From positions 22,272,501 to 22,336,500 of the forward strand of contig CM049403.1 of NCBI GenBank assembly GCA_026929865.2: a DNA stretch of 64,000 nucleotides, given 5' to 3'. The notes below the pieces were generated by a model. The model did no database searches. It was given only the letters and a program-made list of their open reading frames with translations, and was not told where the DNA came from. The DNA is from Hyperoplus lanceolatus (Eukaryota; Chordata; Actinopteri; Uranoscopiformes; Ammodytidae). Position numbers and translations under genes: made by a program. Positions 38,903-50,360 of the stretch are shown piece after piece; positions within the stretch are counted from its first letter, which is position 1, and every line of letters begins with the position of its first letter.

Positions 38903-39098
38903 CCTGTAATTTTAAATTTGTATTTGTTTTTATTCTTTTTAAATGTTTTAATTATTTTATGTTTTATTTATATTCATGTTTCTCATTCACTTTTATTTTT
39001 TATGTGTGCTCTATACTTGATGTATTTTGTACCTGTAAAGCACATTGAATGTCCTTGTGTCCGAAATGTGCTTTAGAAATAAACTTGCCTTGCCTTGA
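38903..39098 (+). other. LINE 3' UTR and tail
   Basis: A T-rich 3' UTR ends with GTAAAGCACATTGAATG and GAAATAAACTTGCC, then a TTGCC repeat. The same tail type recurs at 45540-45598. Confidence 0.7.
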
Positions 39099-39700
39099 TA
39101 TCCGTTTATTTCCTAAATAAAAATGTTCAAAGGTCAGGGGGCTATATTTATCTTTTTTTGGGTGCAGTCCCCTTCTGCCTTGGGCCCCCCCAAGCCTGTC
39201 CGCAGTCCGACGGCCCTGAACGTAACTGACCATCGTCAGATGCTCATAATTACCGAGTAGAAGTTGAATGCGTCATAATACAATTCAATGCAGCCTCTGA
39301 ATGGGCGCTTAGGCTACTGGAGCACTGTCCGACAGTAATAGGCCTGTGTGTAAAACACATAGTCACTGTAGTAGTAACGCTACTGTAGGAACCGTTGCTC
39401 TACAATGAACTGGCGACTTTTTTTTTTAATGAACTGGCGACTTGATCAGAGTGTAGCGCGGCCAGATGACAGCTAACGTAGGCTCCAGCCTGCGCCCCGT
39501 CAAAGGTAATGTTATGAATGAACAAGTAGTAGGCTAATTGTTTCAGCCTCCCTCTGTAGTTTTACTCTCCCCATTCTTAGAAGAAAAGTTGTTGATGTCC
39601 TGGGCCCTTGCTCTGCTGCTCATATTCCTGGCCTCCAGATTCTACTAGGGTTGTGTGGGCCCTAGCTGGCTGTGGGCCCTTATAATCGTCATAACCTTTA
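39099..39700. other. unassigned, transposon-debris-like sequence
   Basis: Several GGGCCC-containing strings (39182, 39602, 39658, 39676) suggest remnants of hAT-like ends. No paired termini with a TSD were found. The unit AATGAACTGGCGACTT occurs twice near 39403-39442. Confidence 0.3.
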
Positions 39701-39715
39701 CCCCCTATACGACGG

Positions 39716-40455
39716 CCCAGGTTGGAAGGGAATAGTAACAGTTGAGGACCTTTATATAAATGGTCACTTTGCTTCATTTGATCAGCTAGTATCAAAGTTT
39801 TCACTGTCGAAAGCACAATTCTTCAGGTATCTACAGTTAAGGAATTATGACAGAATATACCATCCTTTGAATCCCTGCCCGCAGATGACTCATTGTCCAA
39901 ATTTTTACTGGGCTCACCAGAAGCTAAAAACCTGATTTCATCTTTTTTGGGAATATTTTTAGACCGGCAGGACAAATCTACTTTAAAAATAAAGCAAGCC
40001 TGGGAAAAAGACTTAAACATTGGAATAGCTGACAATGTCTGGGAGGGAGCGCTAAAAAGCATAAAATCCTGCTCTATAAACTCGAGGCTTCAGTTAATTC
40101 AATTTAAGGTCACACTTAGATTGCACTATTTTCCCAGATCCTTCGCTTTTATGTAACAGATGTAAGACTGCTGAGGGTACACTTGCTCACCATTTTTGGG
40201 AATGCCCAAATCTTTACAACTTTTGGTGTCTTGTATTTCAATGGTATTCAATGTTTTAAATGTGTCTTTAACTCCTGAAAAATTGGACCACAATGCACGT
40301 ATAATCATGGTGTATGGCATGGTTATTGCCAAAAGATGTATCCTGAGGCTGTGGAAGTCCGACTTGGCCCCCCAATTCGAAACCTGGCTGAGGGAAATGG
40401 TGTGGTTGTGTATGTATTGTATGTGTTTACTTATTCTGTTTTTATTTTTGTCCAT
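39716..40455 (+). pseudogene. L1-like LINE: C-terminal end of ORF2, frameshifted
   Basis: The piece reads in three frames in succession. First: EDLYINGHFASFDQLVSKFS then AQFFRYLQLRNY (to about 39850). Second, from 39893: LIKS-free run KQAWEKDLNIGIADNVWEGA, then SRLQLIQFKVTLRLHYFPR. Third, from about 40150: a C-R-C-K/GTLAHHFWECP-type zinc-knuckle-like stretch, then ARIIMVYGMVIAKRCILRLW. These are the typical C-terminal blocks of fish L1/Tx1-like ORF2 proteins downstream of the polymerase. At least two frameshifts and 5' truncation show it is dead. An A-rich tail follows near 40459-40490. Confidence 0.7.
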
Positions 40456-40565
40456 ATGTAAAAAAACATAAAGCCACTAAAAAAAAACATAAACATTCAA
40501 GTACACTTCCCAAACAATCAATTTAAATAATTCAGGATCACTGTACACATATACTGTGTATATAT

Positions 40566-40992
40566 CAACCCAGTATCACGGTAAGGCGTGTAATAGACAC
40601 GCCGGTCCACGCGTGTCCCTCACAACGCCTTGCCTGACCAGGGCGTGTGAGTTACACGCGGCCGGTAAGGCGTGTAATAGACGCGCCGGTCCACCTCCCG
40701 TAGTCAAGATGGCCGCCGCGGTGTTCCGTCAATGTTCTATCTATATTCTAACCTCTCCCTGTCCCCTTGCCCTAACCCTAACCACCCACGCCAGGGTGTT
40801 TGTCTCCGGGGCTGCAGCTGGATAGTATTGAAATGCTGGGAGAACATCTCGCCCCCTGTTGGTGCTATTCCTACGTTCATTTAGACGGGCGGGGGGCCGC
40901 GTGTAACTCACACGCCCTGGTCAGGCAAGGCGTTGTGAGGGACACGCGTGGACCGGCGTGTCTATTTCACGCCTCGGCGTGATACCAGGTTG
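40566..40992. mobile_element. GC-rich long-TIR MITE, 427 bp
   Basis: The left end CAACCCAGTATCACGGTAAG and the right end (…GGCGTGATACCAGGTTG) are inverse. The inverted match continues about 100 bp inward through GCCTTGCCTGACCAGGGCG. A perfect 8-bp repeat GTATATAT flanks it (40558-40565, 40993-41000), though this target is low complexity. The left side also has a direct repeat of GGCGTGTAATAGAC (40584 and 40668). The 8-bp TSD suggests hAT; the superfamily remains open. Confidence 0.8.
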
Positions 40993-41000
40993 GTATATAT

Positions 41001-43220
41001 ATATGTTAAAAGGGATTAATATATAGTTTTACATAATACATGAATGTATTCCCAGCAGTGGATTGAAGCTGAATTCTGAACTATCCAATTTTTTAAGGAT
41101 CTACCAATTGCACAACATGGGCATTTTAATTCCTAACTCTTCCAGTATTGCCATTCAACTGCCTTTGAATAGTGCTTAGTATGCCATTTGGTGATATAAT
41201 TTGCCCTTTACCGCTCCTTTTTGTCACTGCAGTGACCCATACTAAACCAATTTGATCCCAGCTGGTCCCTTGTTGATGTATATGCGATCAGAATGACAGC
41301 CCTGCTGAGGTGATTGCCTGCATGTCCTCACCTTTCAGCCTGCTGTTCCAGTTGTGGGCGATCAGATCCCCTGTGGTTGCTTGCTATTACGGCCAAGGTT
41401 TGTGTTGGCTGTAAAGAAAAGTCGGGCAGGCACATTCACTTTCATTAAAACATCGGCAACGCTCACAGCTGGAACATGCTGCCGGTGTCTCTCAGCATCC
41501 TATTCATCTCACTAGCTCTTTGTTATTTCCAGCCAAAGCATCAGAATTGCACACTTTTGTTAATGAGGTGATGAAGTGCAAGGTTGTTTTGTGGAAATGT
41601 ATTGAGGAAATGACTAACAATAGGTTGGAGCCTATACATCACTTAGGAGCACAAATGTGTCTCCTCGCTCTACAAATAACATTCTCTCTGGGAATAATAG
41701 GTCCATTGTGTGCACTTTAACTTTGCAATGCCTCTTTGCTTCAGCCAACATAAGAGTCACTGCCTGACTTCTGTTGAGGAACATCCAATTATACTAGGCT
41801 AATGGGAAACAGTTAAAAATAATGAACTGTTTATAAGACCTACGTTAACATAGACTTCATGATGATTTAATATGTTTTTTGTGGAATTAAGGACTTCTTC
41901 ATCATCTATCATATCATGGTTTATCATTTATTTATATCTTAATAATAGATTAGTACCTCATTATCATTATAATACAAAGGAAAAGAAAGGGTAAGGCTAT
42001 ACAGATGGGATGTGAGACTTTCTGGAGAATGAAGAATAGCATGAGTGTGAATTCACTGATCATTAACAGTGTCCCATGGCTCACATGATAGGTGGTTGAC
42101 AGTTGGGTTTTGCAGACGCATGCTGCTTACACATATAGGCAGCCCTCTTAGCAGACAATGATAATAATTTCAATATAACAATATAAAATATTTAATGTAT
42201 CAACTTTAAAACTAAAGTTGAAAACTAAGCTTTACATTGAAGTATTCTTACGTGTTTTTTTCAATGTATCTAGTCCTGTTTAGAATAATTGACTATTGAG
42301 TCTAAGCTAGTTTTAAAATGGAGATAGTTTTGGAACAAGGCCTTTGGTATAATTAAGTTATTCACTGGGTTATTTTGGCACACTGCTTCCCTCACAGGGC
42401 CACTGAGGCTGTATTGTGGGCAGAACAATGTGATGACAGGGCTGTCCTTTGGGAACATCTAATTAGTTCCACTAGGGGAGCAAAGCATCACTGCACCATG
42501 CCCTGATATTTGGCTTGTGCAGTCAGCGGAAAGATAGCCACAGGGCCCACTTTAATTGCAAAAAATGCCACCAGAATGTGTGTCTGCAACTTCACCTGCC
42601 CATGATCATGAGACCACAAGGGAGTGCCCATCTTTCTGCATGTGCGTCAACACACACAGCATCATTGCAGATTCACGTGTGCAAATGTGTGGTCCTCATT
42701 CTGTATAAATATGCACCTGTGAGTGTGAGGATGGGTCTGTGTCAGCCTCACTCTAATCAGTATTTGCTTATTGATTCCCACAACCCATTTGAGCACAATT
42801 GGGGGTTGATTCGACTTGAACTTAATTCAGCTTGTTCAAGGGGCTCATAAGGATATCCTTTTTCCAAGTTTCCCTGATTTGGGATTGGGATTTTAAACAA
42901 GTCAAAAAAAAATAATGTTTATGTTTTGTTAATAGAAAACAATAGTTATTAAATATTTGACCAGAGATTTGTTTTTAAACTGAGGTAAAGGAAAGCTGTT
43001 AAGTAGTGGCCTAAACGGGCCTCCATCAAGACAGAAACTATCTTTGGCCACTACATTGACAGAGTTGTGAGAACGACTGAGTTTTTGCTGAGTGCTGCTA
43101 CATATCAAATGTCTGAGAAATTTCATAAAGTAGGTAAAAAAACAGAATAGTAGAAAATGTACTCCTCAATTGATTTGTTAAACAATGGAGGTGGCAAACT
43201 GCTGAAACAACAATTGAAAT
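41001..43220. other. unassigned DNA with a candidate conserved segment
   Basis: 41150-41760 is repeat-free, balanced in composition and reads like vertebrate conserved non-coding sequence (for example GGCGATCAGATCCCCTGTGG near 41358). I cannot align it, so this is inference. The rest is AT-rich with no gene. Confidence 0.3.
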
Positions 43221-43223
43221 GGT

Positions 43224-43326
<103 letters not shown>

Positions 43327-43530
43327 CCATATTATATCAGGAGTTGGAGAATCCTCCAGTGCACGATTACAAAATGTTTCCAAAGTCTTGGGAGCAGTAA
43401 ATTATTGAGGAGGCAGTAACGATGCAGATGCAGGGGACAGGTATGGGGTTAAGGAAAGAGTTTGTCTGCAGTCACACAAGAGAAAAAAAGAGAGGGAGTG
43501 AGGAAGGGTTCAAGGATTAGTGAGCATTAA

Positions 43531-43792
43531 AGACCTAGTACACCGGTGGAAATATGAAGGTGTATTGATGCTGAGATCCTATGTAGTATAAATATGCAAA
43601 CATTTTAGAAATCGGTTCTTTCTAGCCTGAGAAAAGGCAGACAGAGTGTTTTATGGTCTCACTGTCTAACCTTTAGGATTAAGTGGACAGCTGGGCCAAG
43701 GGAAGACTGAGGGATGAAAAATCTCATTCATGTTATTATAAGAGCGATTTTATAATGATAGAATGCTGGTTCTGTATGGGTGAAGTATTCCT
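43531..43792. mobile_element. TTAA-flanked MITE, 262 bp
   Basis: TTAA at 43527-43530 and 43793-43796 borders ends AGACCTAGTACACCGG and GGGTGAAGTATTCCT, imperfect inverses. The first about 120 bp match the arm of the 439-bp palindrome at 24528-24966 (shared TATGAAGGTGTATTGA, GAGATCCTATGTAGTATAAA, AGCCTGAGAAAAGGCAGA). This is the ordinary form of that family. Confidence 0.8.
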
Positions 43793-43799
43793 TTAAGTT

Positions 43800-44720
43800 G
43801 ACCTGGTCAACACCAGCTTCTGGCAGACATTGCAGAAAGAAAAATATTTTCTCAGAAACATCTCCACAATTCACTTTCCTTCTCTCTCTGGTGAGGAAAG
43901 GACACAAATATGTGTTGACAGACTGAACATAGTATGTGGATTAAGACAGATCTTACAGAACAAAAGCATTGCATCTGAAAAAATATGACTGTAAAGTAGA
44001 ACCGTAGGATGGATAAGTAAAACTAAAAGTGATCAAACAATTGATGGATATACTTGTTACACAAATAAAGAAAATAAAACAATCAGGAGGCATATAAGGT
44101 AAGAGAGGAACAGAGAGTGGACAGAGTGCACAATAAAGTGCAAATGAAGCATTATTCCTGAGAGAGCAATGAAGATGTTCACTCATCTGATCAGTATCTG
44201 ACTCTTTCGCTTTATAGCGAAATATCACCCATGCCATTCAACCAGCCAGTGAAATGGTCTTTGTTATCTGACGAGCTTTCTTTCTAACTCCTGTGATCAT
44301 AAACTGCTGCTCATGGCTATCACTTCCTTTATGTGGAGTCCAAAGCTACTCTCACATCCTTCAATGTAAAATGAATGGTAAATAATATTCAATATATTGT
44401 TGATAACATCACATGTCAGTTATTATTTTGCAGTGATTTTAGCAGAAGTTCTTTATCTAAAAAAGAAGTTAGACTCACTATCAGTCTAATCTCCAAATTA
44501 CTGACTACGGAAGGTTTCCCCCAAAGTATATCTGGCTGTTTGCCTCATGTTTGGACTGAGTTGGAATTGGCTCTGACAAAGTGACCTCTTTTATAGCTGG
44601 CTACTTCACATGACCACTGGAAACCAAACACATACACACAGGGAATATTTTCTGTAATGGGAGAGTAGTTTAGGTGTAACAGCGAGTATCATGTCAGCAG
44701 CAGGTTGGCCCATGCAACCA
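43800..44720. other. unassigned non-coding DNA
   Basis: I see no gene, repeat array or paired termini. Confidence 0.4.
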
Positions 44721-44721
44721 G

Positions 44722-44800
44722 GGCCGGCCCTGACCAATTTGGCGCCCTAGGCAAGATTTCAGATGGCGCCCCCCATTGCATCGCAGTCAGGTCCACTACC
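44722..44800. mobile_element. hAT-like 5' end fragment
   Basis: CAGGGCCGGCCCTGACCA followed by TTTGGCGCCCTAGGCAAG has the form of a common hAT terminus. No matching opposite end was found in the next 2 kb. Confidence 0.4.
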
Positions 44801-45539
44801 ACTGTTCATACAGAACTGGATAGCTTTATCTTTGACATTTCATTTTATTTTAGATAGAAAATAACCCACAAAATAAAAACCATACAACAAAACAAGTGAC
44901 ATAAAACGAAATATGAATACAATATTACAAATTGCACAAAATAATGCAGACGTTAAAATTTGAAATTATAATCTATTATAGTTTAAATAATTCATAACTT
45001 TGCATTGAATATAGTTCAACACAAAAGCTATATTACAAAATTGAATTACAGAAACCTCTGGTCTGTACTGCTATTTAACTTGATTCCAACAGAGAGAGAT
45101 GTGTACATTAGATTTTAAGACCTCATCTTCATATCTCAACAAGCTCACCTCATCTTGCTACATCCTGACTACTCTTGCCTTTGGGTCTATTGGTGAAGCC
45201 TTTATTCCTCATGCTGCATCACTGGGCTGTGCTAAGGTGGAGAAGATGTCTGCAGGACAGGTGGCCCAAAGTATTTCAAATGAAAACCTGAAGAGAGAAG
45301 AGAAGTATACAGGTTGTTGCATTATTATAATAATAAATTGTGAAAACATTAAGAGAAGCTTTAACATGGAAATTAGCTTGGATTAAACTCTTGTCATTGA
45401 AATGAAATGCAGTTTAGCATCCAACCAGAGTGAAGAGAACCAGTAAAAGCTAAGGTAAGGTAAAATCAAACGGAAAAGTGTGCTCCTGCTTTTTATTTAA
45501 TAAGAATCAAGCCTTTTGATGATATCTCATGGCTTTATG

Positions 45540-45598
45540 TATAGCACTTTGAAATACTGTGTGTTGAAAAGTGCCTCACAAATAAACTTGCCTTGCCT
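45540..45598 (+). other. LINE 3' tail fragment
   Basis: ATAGCACTTTGAAATACTG and CACAAATAAACTTGCCTTGC match the tail type seen at 39036-39096, so this is probably a severely 5'-truncated copy of the same L2-like family. Confidence 0.55.
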
Positions 45599-45621
45599 AA
45601 GGTGTATGCAATGTTAACAGT

Positions 45622-45720
45622 AGGGCCCGACCGATATTGATTTTGGAGTGCCGATGCCGATTGTTTTCAGAGAAAAATTACGGTTACGATTAAATCGGCC
45701 GATTTAAAAAAATAAAATAA
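45622..45720. mobile_element. transposon end fragment
   Basis: TAGGGCCCGACCGATATTGA followed by GCCGATGCCGATTGT and an AATCGGCCGATTT palindrome is a dispersed motif typical of a fish transposon terminus. The other end is not visible. Confidence 0.35.
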
Positions 45721-45894
45721 ATCCCCAAAATATATATTGAAAAAAATAACTTTTTTGAACCCTTAAATATATATATATATATAACTTTTACTGTTGAAAA
45801 TATGTACAGGAACTTTTTCTCTATTGCAATACGGATTGTCTAAAAAAAAGTGTAACAAATATGTCTAAATTCAGATATTATGCATTTTATCTTA

Positions 45895-46150
45895 CTGCAC
45901 CCAACCCTCTGGAACTCACTCCCCCCGAACATCAGCATCTCAGACTCAATAAACTAATTCAAAAGTCAACTCAAAACTCACCTCTTTAAAGAAGCATAAT
46001 GACACCTGACTCCAATTCAAACCTTATTTAAATGTGTTCTGTATTTTGTTTTCTTTTTCTACATGTATGATTCTCTATGATGTAAAGTGTCTTTGAATGA
46101 CCTCCAAAAATGCACCATATAAATTCTATCAATTATTATTATTATTATTA
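45895..46150 (+). pseudogene. Rex1/L2-like LINE 3' end
   Basis: From about 45907 one frame reads TLWNSLPPNISISDSIN, a stop, then FKSQLKTHLFKEA. That is the standard C-terminus of CR1/L2/Rex1-type ORF2 proteins (LWNSLP…FKSQLKTHLF). A 3' UTR follows with GTAAAGTGTCTTTGAATGAC and CACCATATAAATTCTATC, ending in an (ATT)n tail at about 46132-46150. Only the last about 35 codons remain and one is a stop. Confidence 0.7.
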
Positions 46151-46295
46151 ACAGTCAAGCGATGACCAATGCCTCTGCTACTGGTTGCAGGGGGAACTGT
46201 CAAGTGTAAATTAATCCAGTGTATTACAACACACCTGCTGCTGCTGTAAATAGGCTGTAGCATTAATGCTATTCATTTATGCTACCTCCAGGCAG

Positions 46296-46345
46296 AGCCG
46301 GCCCGAGGCATAAGCAAACTAAGCGGTCGCTTAGGGCCCCCTCCA
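46296..46345. mobile_element. hAT-like end fragment
   Basis: CAGAGCCGGCCCGAGGCATA followed by AGCGGTCGCTTAGGGCCCCC resembles a hAT terminus. It is a single end with no partner found. Confidence 0.35.
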
Positions 46346-46597
46346 AAAAAAAAAAAAGTTTGTGTGTTTGATATTAACATCATATTATGCAAATGTGAGT
46401 TATCATACAAAAAAAAATACAATATTTTGGTCTAAATCATTTATAGCCTAAAAATGTAATCAGTTCATCTGGGAGGTAATCCGAAATGATTTGATCATGT
46501 CGCGTTCACATCCATGCACAGTGTGTATTGAGTTTATTCAAAAACAATTGGAAATGGGGCTGCCCTCAGTTGCCCATGCACTGTGTATAGTCTATAG

Positions 46598-46625
46598 CAG
46601 GGGTGCCCACTAGGTCGATCGCGAC
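46598..46625. mobile_element. hAT-like end fragment
   Basis: AGCAGGGGTGCCCACTAGGT then CGATCGCGAC is a recurrent terminus of fish hAT elements. No partner end is visible. Confidence 0.35.
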
Positions 46626-46964
46626 AACACATTAGAACTAATACATACATAAGTTGGTGCTGTGGAGGCAGAAGGCCGATCAAACAGACAGTCGGATGAT
46701 CTAAAGATGTGAGACTTGTTGAAGGTCTGTACTCTACAGTATGATACAACTGGGTCTTTAAATCATAACTAGAAGGAGAAGGCAGAAAAAATTGGCATGG
46801 GCATAACTATGACCGTATAGAGTATAAATATATGCATGCTGTTAAAGTACCCTTGAGCAAGACACTGAATCCAAAATGTAGAGCTGTGTTTTAGACAGCA
46901 AGACACTACAAACCTCTTGTCCACTGACTCAGTGTATACTATTATGGAAGAAAAAGAAGACATA

Positions 46965-47000
46965 CTTTATTAATCCCGCAGGGGAAATTCACCGTAGTTA
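46965..47000 (-). other. LINE 3' tail fragment (minus strand)
   Basis: Read on the minus strand: GAATTTCCCCTGCGGGATTA then ATAAAGTATGTC. This TTTCCCC…GGGATNAATAAAGT pattern is the usual 3' end of a fish non-LTR family. A second, separate copy lies at 47085-47115. Confidence 0.5.
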
Positions 47001-47084
47001 AGTTTCCATTTAGATTAGTGTCACCTTAAAATTATGTCAGGTAAAACAGCCAATTAAAGTCAGAAATCTTGAAATGTTAAAGTT

Positions 47085-47115
47085 TGCATTATACTTTATT
47101 ATCCCCAAGGGAAAA
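47085..47115 (-). other. LINE 3' tail fragment (minus strand)
   Basis: Minus strand reads CTTTTCCCTTGGGGATAATA then AAGTATAATG, the same tail type as at 46965-47000. Confidence 0.45.
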
Positions 47116-47662
47116 GTATCTATAGTAGCAGTGTACATCCCAAACAGCATAACGCTGAGACATATTAACTGTTGTCCATTCCTGTGTGGATTACAGTATT
47201 GGTAAATAGATACAACACAACAGCACACACCAATAACAGACAAGCAGCATAGGGCTGGTAAGTCTCTTATTTAGTTGTCTTGTTCAGAGCTGCTGTAGCA
47301 AGTACCAGGCGTTTGCCCTAGTGGGACTGTCACCTGCGTCTAGAGGGCAGTTCAGTGAAGTGGCACTTGATTGTTGTGGTGTCCTTAGCTATTTTGGATG
47401 TGTTGCGCATGAAGGTTTGTGGATGACTGTTAGTAGGAAAACCATATGTCTCAGAGTGTTCAATCCAATGTGAAATGGTTAACCAGCTAAAATGTTTTGG
47501 GAAAAAGCGTCATTTTAATCCAACTGGGTAAAAGCTATAAAGACAGTATTTAATATGTCAGCAGTTAAAAAAGGAGAAAACCCTTTTGGATCAAATTCCA
47601 TTGAATGTGATTGTTCACAAAAAAAATATGATATATCAAAATAGCAAACTTATCATAGCCGC

Positions 47663-47841
47663 ATTTCGAGGGCTTGGCGCAAAAGGGGCGTAAATGACAT
47701 TTTGAGCAAAAGCAAACTTTGTATTGATCTTAATTATTTAATAAAACACAGCATATGGAAGCAATCTCTAAATAGAGATTATGCTTCAAGGAATTTAAAA
47801 ATTTTAAAAATAATAATAATAAAAAAAAATATATTTATTAA

Positions 47842-47930
<89 letters not shown>

Positions 47931-48324
47931 AGTGTTTATTTTAGTGTCCATATTTTCCCCATCATTTGTGGGTATATAAAATTCTCCAAACCTATTCAAT
48001 ATTTTTTAGTTCTGTGGAATAAATGTTGGTCTTTTCTGCAATCCCTCCATATTTTCAGCTCTTTTAGCCTATTTATAATGCATTTATTCCTTTTGTGCGC
48101 CAAGCTCAGTGCACTTATGCCTATTTTGCTCCAAACTCAGTTGATGGTTACCACTTACGCCTTGATGTTTTCAGCCTTTATTTCAAAAAGTCAAATGTAT
48201 ACTGATGTTATTCTTTTACAATTTGATGGAACTTATCAAGCCTTTATCACCTTTAAAATTATATATAAAAGTAATGTTCGCCAAATATGTCACTTATGCT
48301 CCTTTTGCTCCAAGCCCTCGATTT
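47663..48324. mobile_element. MITE with about 38-bp TIRs, 660 bp
   Basis: The left end (TTCGAGGGCTTGGCGCAAAA then GGGGCGTAAATGACA) and right end (GTCACTTATGCTCCTTTTGC then TCCAAGCCCTCGA) are inverse with a few mismatches. A third, internal copy of the right-end motif lies at 48105-48145 in the same orientation. The (AAT)n tract is inside. No TSD could be settled. Confidence 0.65.
47843..47928. repeat. (AAT)n microsatellite
   Basis: About 86 bp of pure AAT trinucleotide within the MITE. It creates a poly-isoleucine frame that is not coding. Confidence 0.97.
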
Positions 48325-48934
48325 GTAGATGGTTCCTTGTTCAAGAGAAAACGGAACAAACTATCAGTATCCCTTTGAGATGTGTTTTCCTCTGATTATT
48401 CCCTGCAGTTGTCAGTTTCAATTATGGTTTGCTGCATTGTCCTTTTGTATACTATATGATACTGCAGCATGATACTCTGACATCCAAACACAATTCTGTA
48501 CTGATTCAGCTTTAGACAGTGTTGGCAGGGTTACATGCTGCTCTCTGCATGCTGTTCTCTTACAAAAAGCAGACCACACTAGTTCAAATGGAACATCAAA
48601 GGGTGCTGATACTGACCACAATCTGTGCAGAGTGTGCAGTTGCTGTGGAAAACCCATAAAATAATGCCACCACTGTATGAAGAATTGATTGAAAGGGGAG
48701 AAAAGAGGGTACAAGCTCCTTGTCTGGTACCACCGCAGGCTTATAGGGTTAACTACAAAGTCCATAGTCAGCAAAGAAAAAATCAGTGTTTTTTAACCAG
48801 GCAACTTGAGACGCCTCAGAATATGTTTGGGGGCCCATGGGGAATAAACGGGCAGCTTACAAAGTCAAACAGCTCACCTGAAGAAGTCAGGTCAAAGCTC
48901 AAAGCCGAGTGTGGAGCAGACTGCTGTGCTCGCT

Positions 48935-49057
48935 CAGATGAGAGGAAGAGTTTCCCGAAAATCTACATGTTTTTTTGTGATGTGATTCGTGTCAGGTTGC
49001 TAGCAGTTTTTAACAAGAAATTAAGACCAGAAAAGTAGTATAATAGGAGATCTTTAA
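48935..49057. mobile_element. 3' end fragment of the TTAA MITE family seen at 7841-8438
   Basis: TTTCCCGAAAATCTACAT, GTGATGTGATTCGTGTCAGG, AAGAAATTAAGACCAGAAAA and GTAGTATAATAGG match 8332-8433 almost base for base. The terminus itself is altered (GAGATCTTTAAA rather than GTCCTCTTTAA), and the left half of the element is missing. Confidence 0.75.
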
Positions 49058-49526
49058 ACATCAAATGTTTTTTTTCAAACATATGCATGTACACTGTGTT
49101 CAAAGACAACATCAACCAATCAATTTTCTGTGATCCAACACTGAGAGTAAAAAAATAGTCCTTTGTTAAGGAAATGAGAAACGAGGCATGAGTGGGCTTT
49201 GTACCTCTATGGTTAAAAGCTGTGGAGAACTGTGGCAAACAATGAGTATATACAATTGTAAAATAACTACGCACATCAGAAATGATGTTAAGTTACACAA
49301 GAGCCTTCACAAATATTTTAGTGAAGGCCATCCAGAGCTAACATGTTACTTACTACATAGCATGTTTTAGATTGTGTCCTATCTTTAGTCCCTCTCACTA
49401 AGCTCACTTCTCCCAGGCTAGTTTCTCTCTCCGTTCCCGAAACTACAACCCTCAAACTCTCCAAGATATATCAGTACCTGCAACTAAGTAGCTATTTACT
49501 AAATCATTTAATTAAACCTCCCTGCC

Positions 49527-49527
<1 letters not shown>

Positions 49528-49594
<67 letters not shown>
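49528..49594. repeat. (GT)n microsatellite
   Basis: About 67 bp of pure GT dinucleotide. Confidence 0.97.
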
Positions 49595-49596
<2 letters not shown>

Positions 49597-50174
49597 TCTG
49601 CCAGGGTCCGATCCTCATGTCTGCCTTGAATGTGACAGGAACTACAGTATCTACCTGTCTGTCAGCCTACAGGACTCTCCTATTGTACTTAGAAGGATTG
49701 GATGGTATAACTGTCATTCATGTATACACTCAATGGGTATTTGAAATAAATAAATCACCATAATCCCATTTAATTAAAAAAATAATAGTGAAACACATTG
49801 ATAACATTTATTGATTTCAAGTTCAACCAGCCATTTACAGCCCAGAGTATAATCCATGTATTATAAAAATAAATAAATTGGTAAATCAAGGGAAAATGCT
49901 GGTGATATTTATACCCACTTTTTCGAAAAAGCAACATTTAAACTCGAGACTGGCTGCTTTATGTTGAGCTAATTTGGTGAACTCCCAGCATCCACCGCAT
50001 CCCCCACTTTCTGGTACACCACCCTGGTAGCATCAGATATCTGGAGTGTGTGGCAGTGAATCAAAGTCTGATGTGTTAATGTGTTCCACTGCCAACAGCA
50101 GGAGGAGCACTGCAGGGGAAAGCCCAGCGAATAACAAACATAAAGGGAATGGGAAAGGGAGGTCAGCAGAGAAT

Positions 50175-50360
50175 GCAACACGGTCTCACACCGGAAACGT
50201 CACAGTGCGACTGTGGTCCACGTCACATTCCCGTCTGTCACTGACGTGAAATTCACGTTTTCCGTCGTCTGCTGACGCAGAGTGGGTTCAATTCACTACA
50301 ATGTAATCCATACCCGGTGATGTTTGACGTTGTGAGCTTCTTTCCTATTGGATAGTTTTT
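50175..50360. mobile_element. dispersed fish repeat fragment
   Basis: AACACGGTCTCACACCGGAA followed by ACGTGAAATTCACGTTTTCC is a CpG-rich stretch of the type found at many fish loci. Class and ends are undetermined. Confidence 0.3.

Noticed and set aside
36697..39219. One complete hAT element enclosing the Tc1 and L2 copies
   Set aside because: The two CAGGG(G/C)CG-type ends match poorly and the flanking 8-mers differ.
47702..47944. Poly-isoleucine protein
   Set aside because: Translation of the (AAT)n microsatellite.
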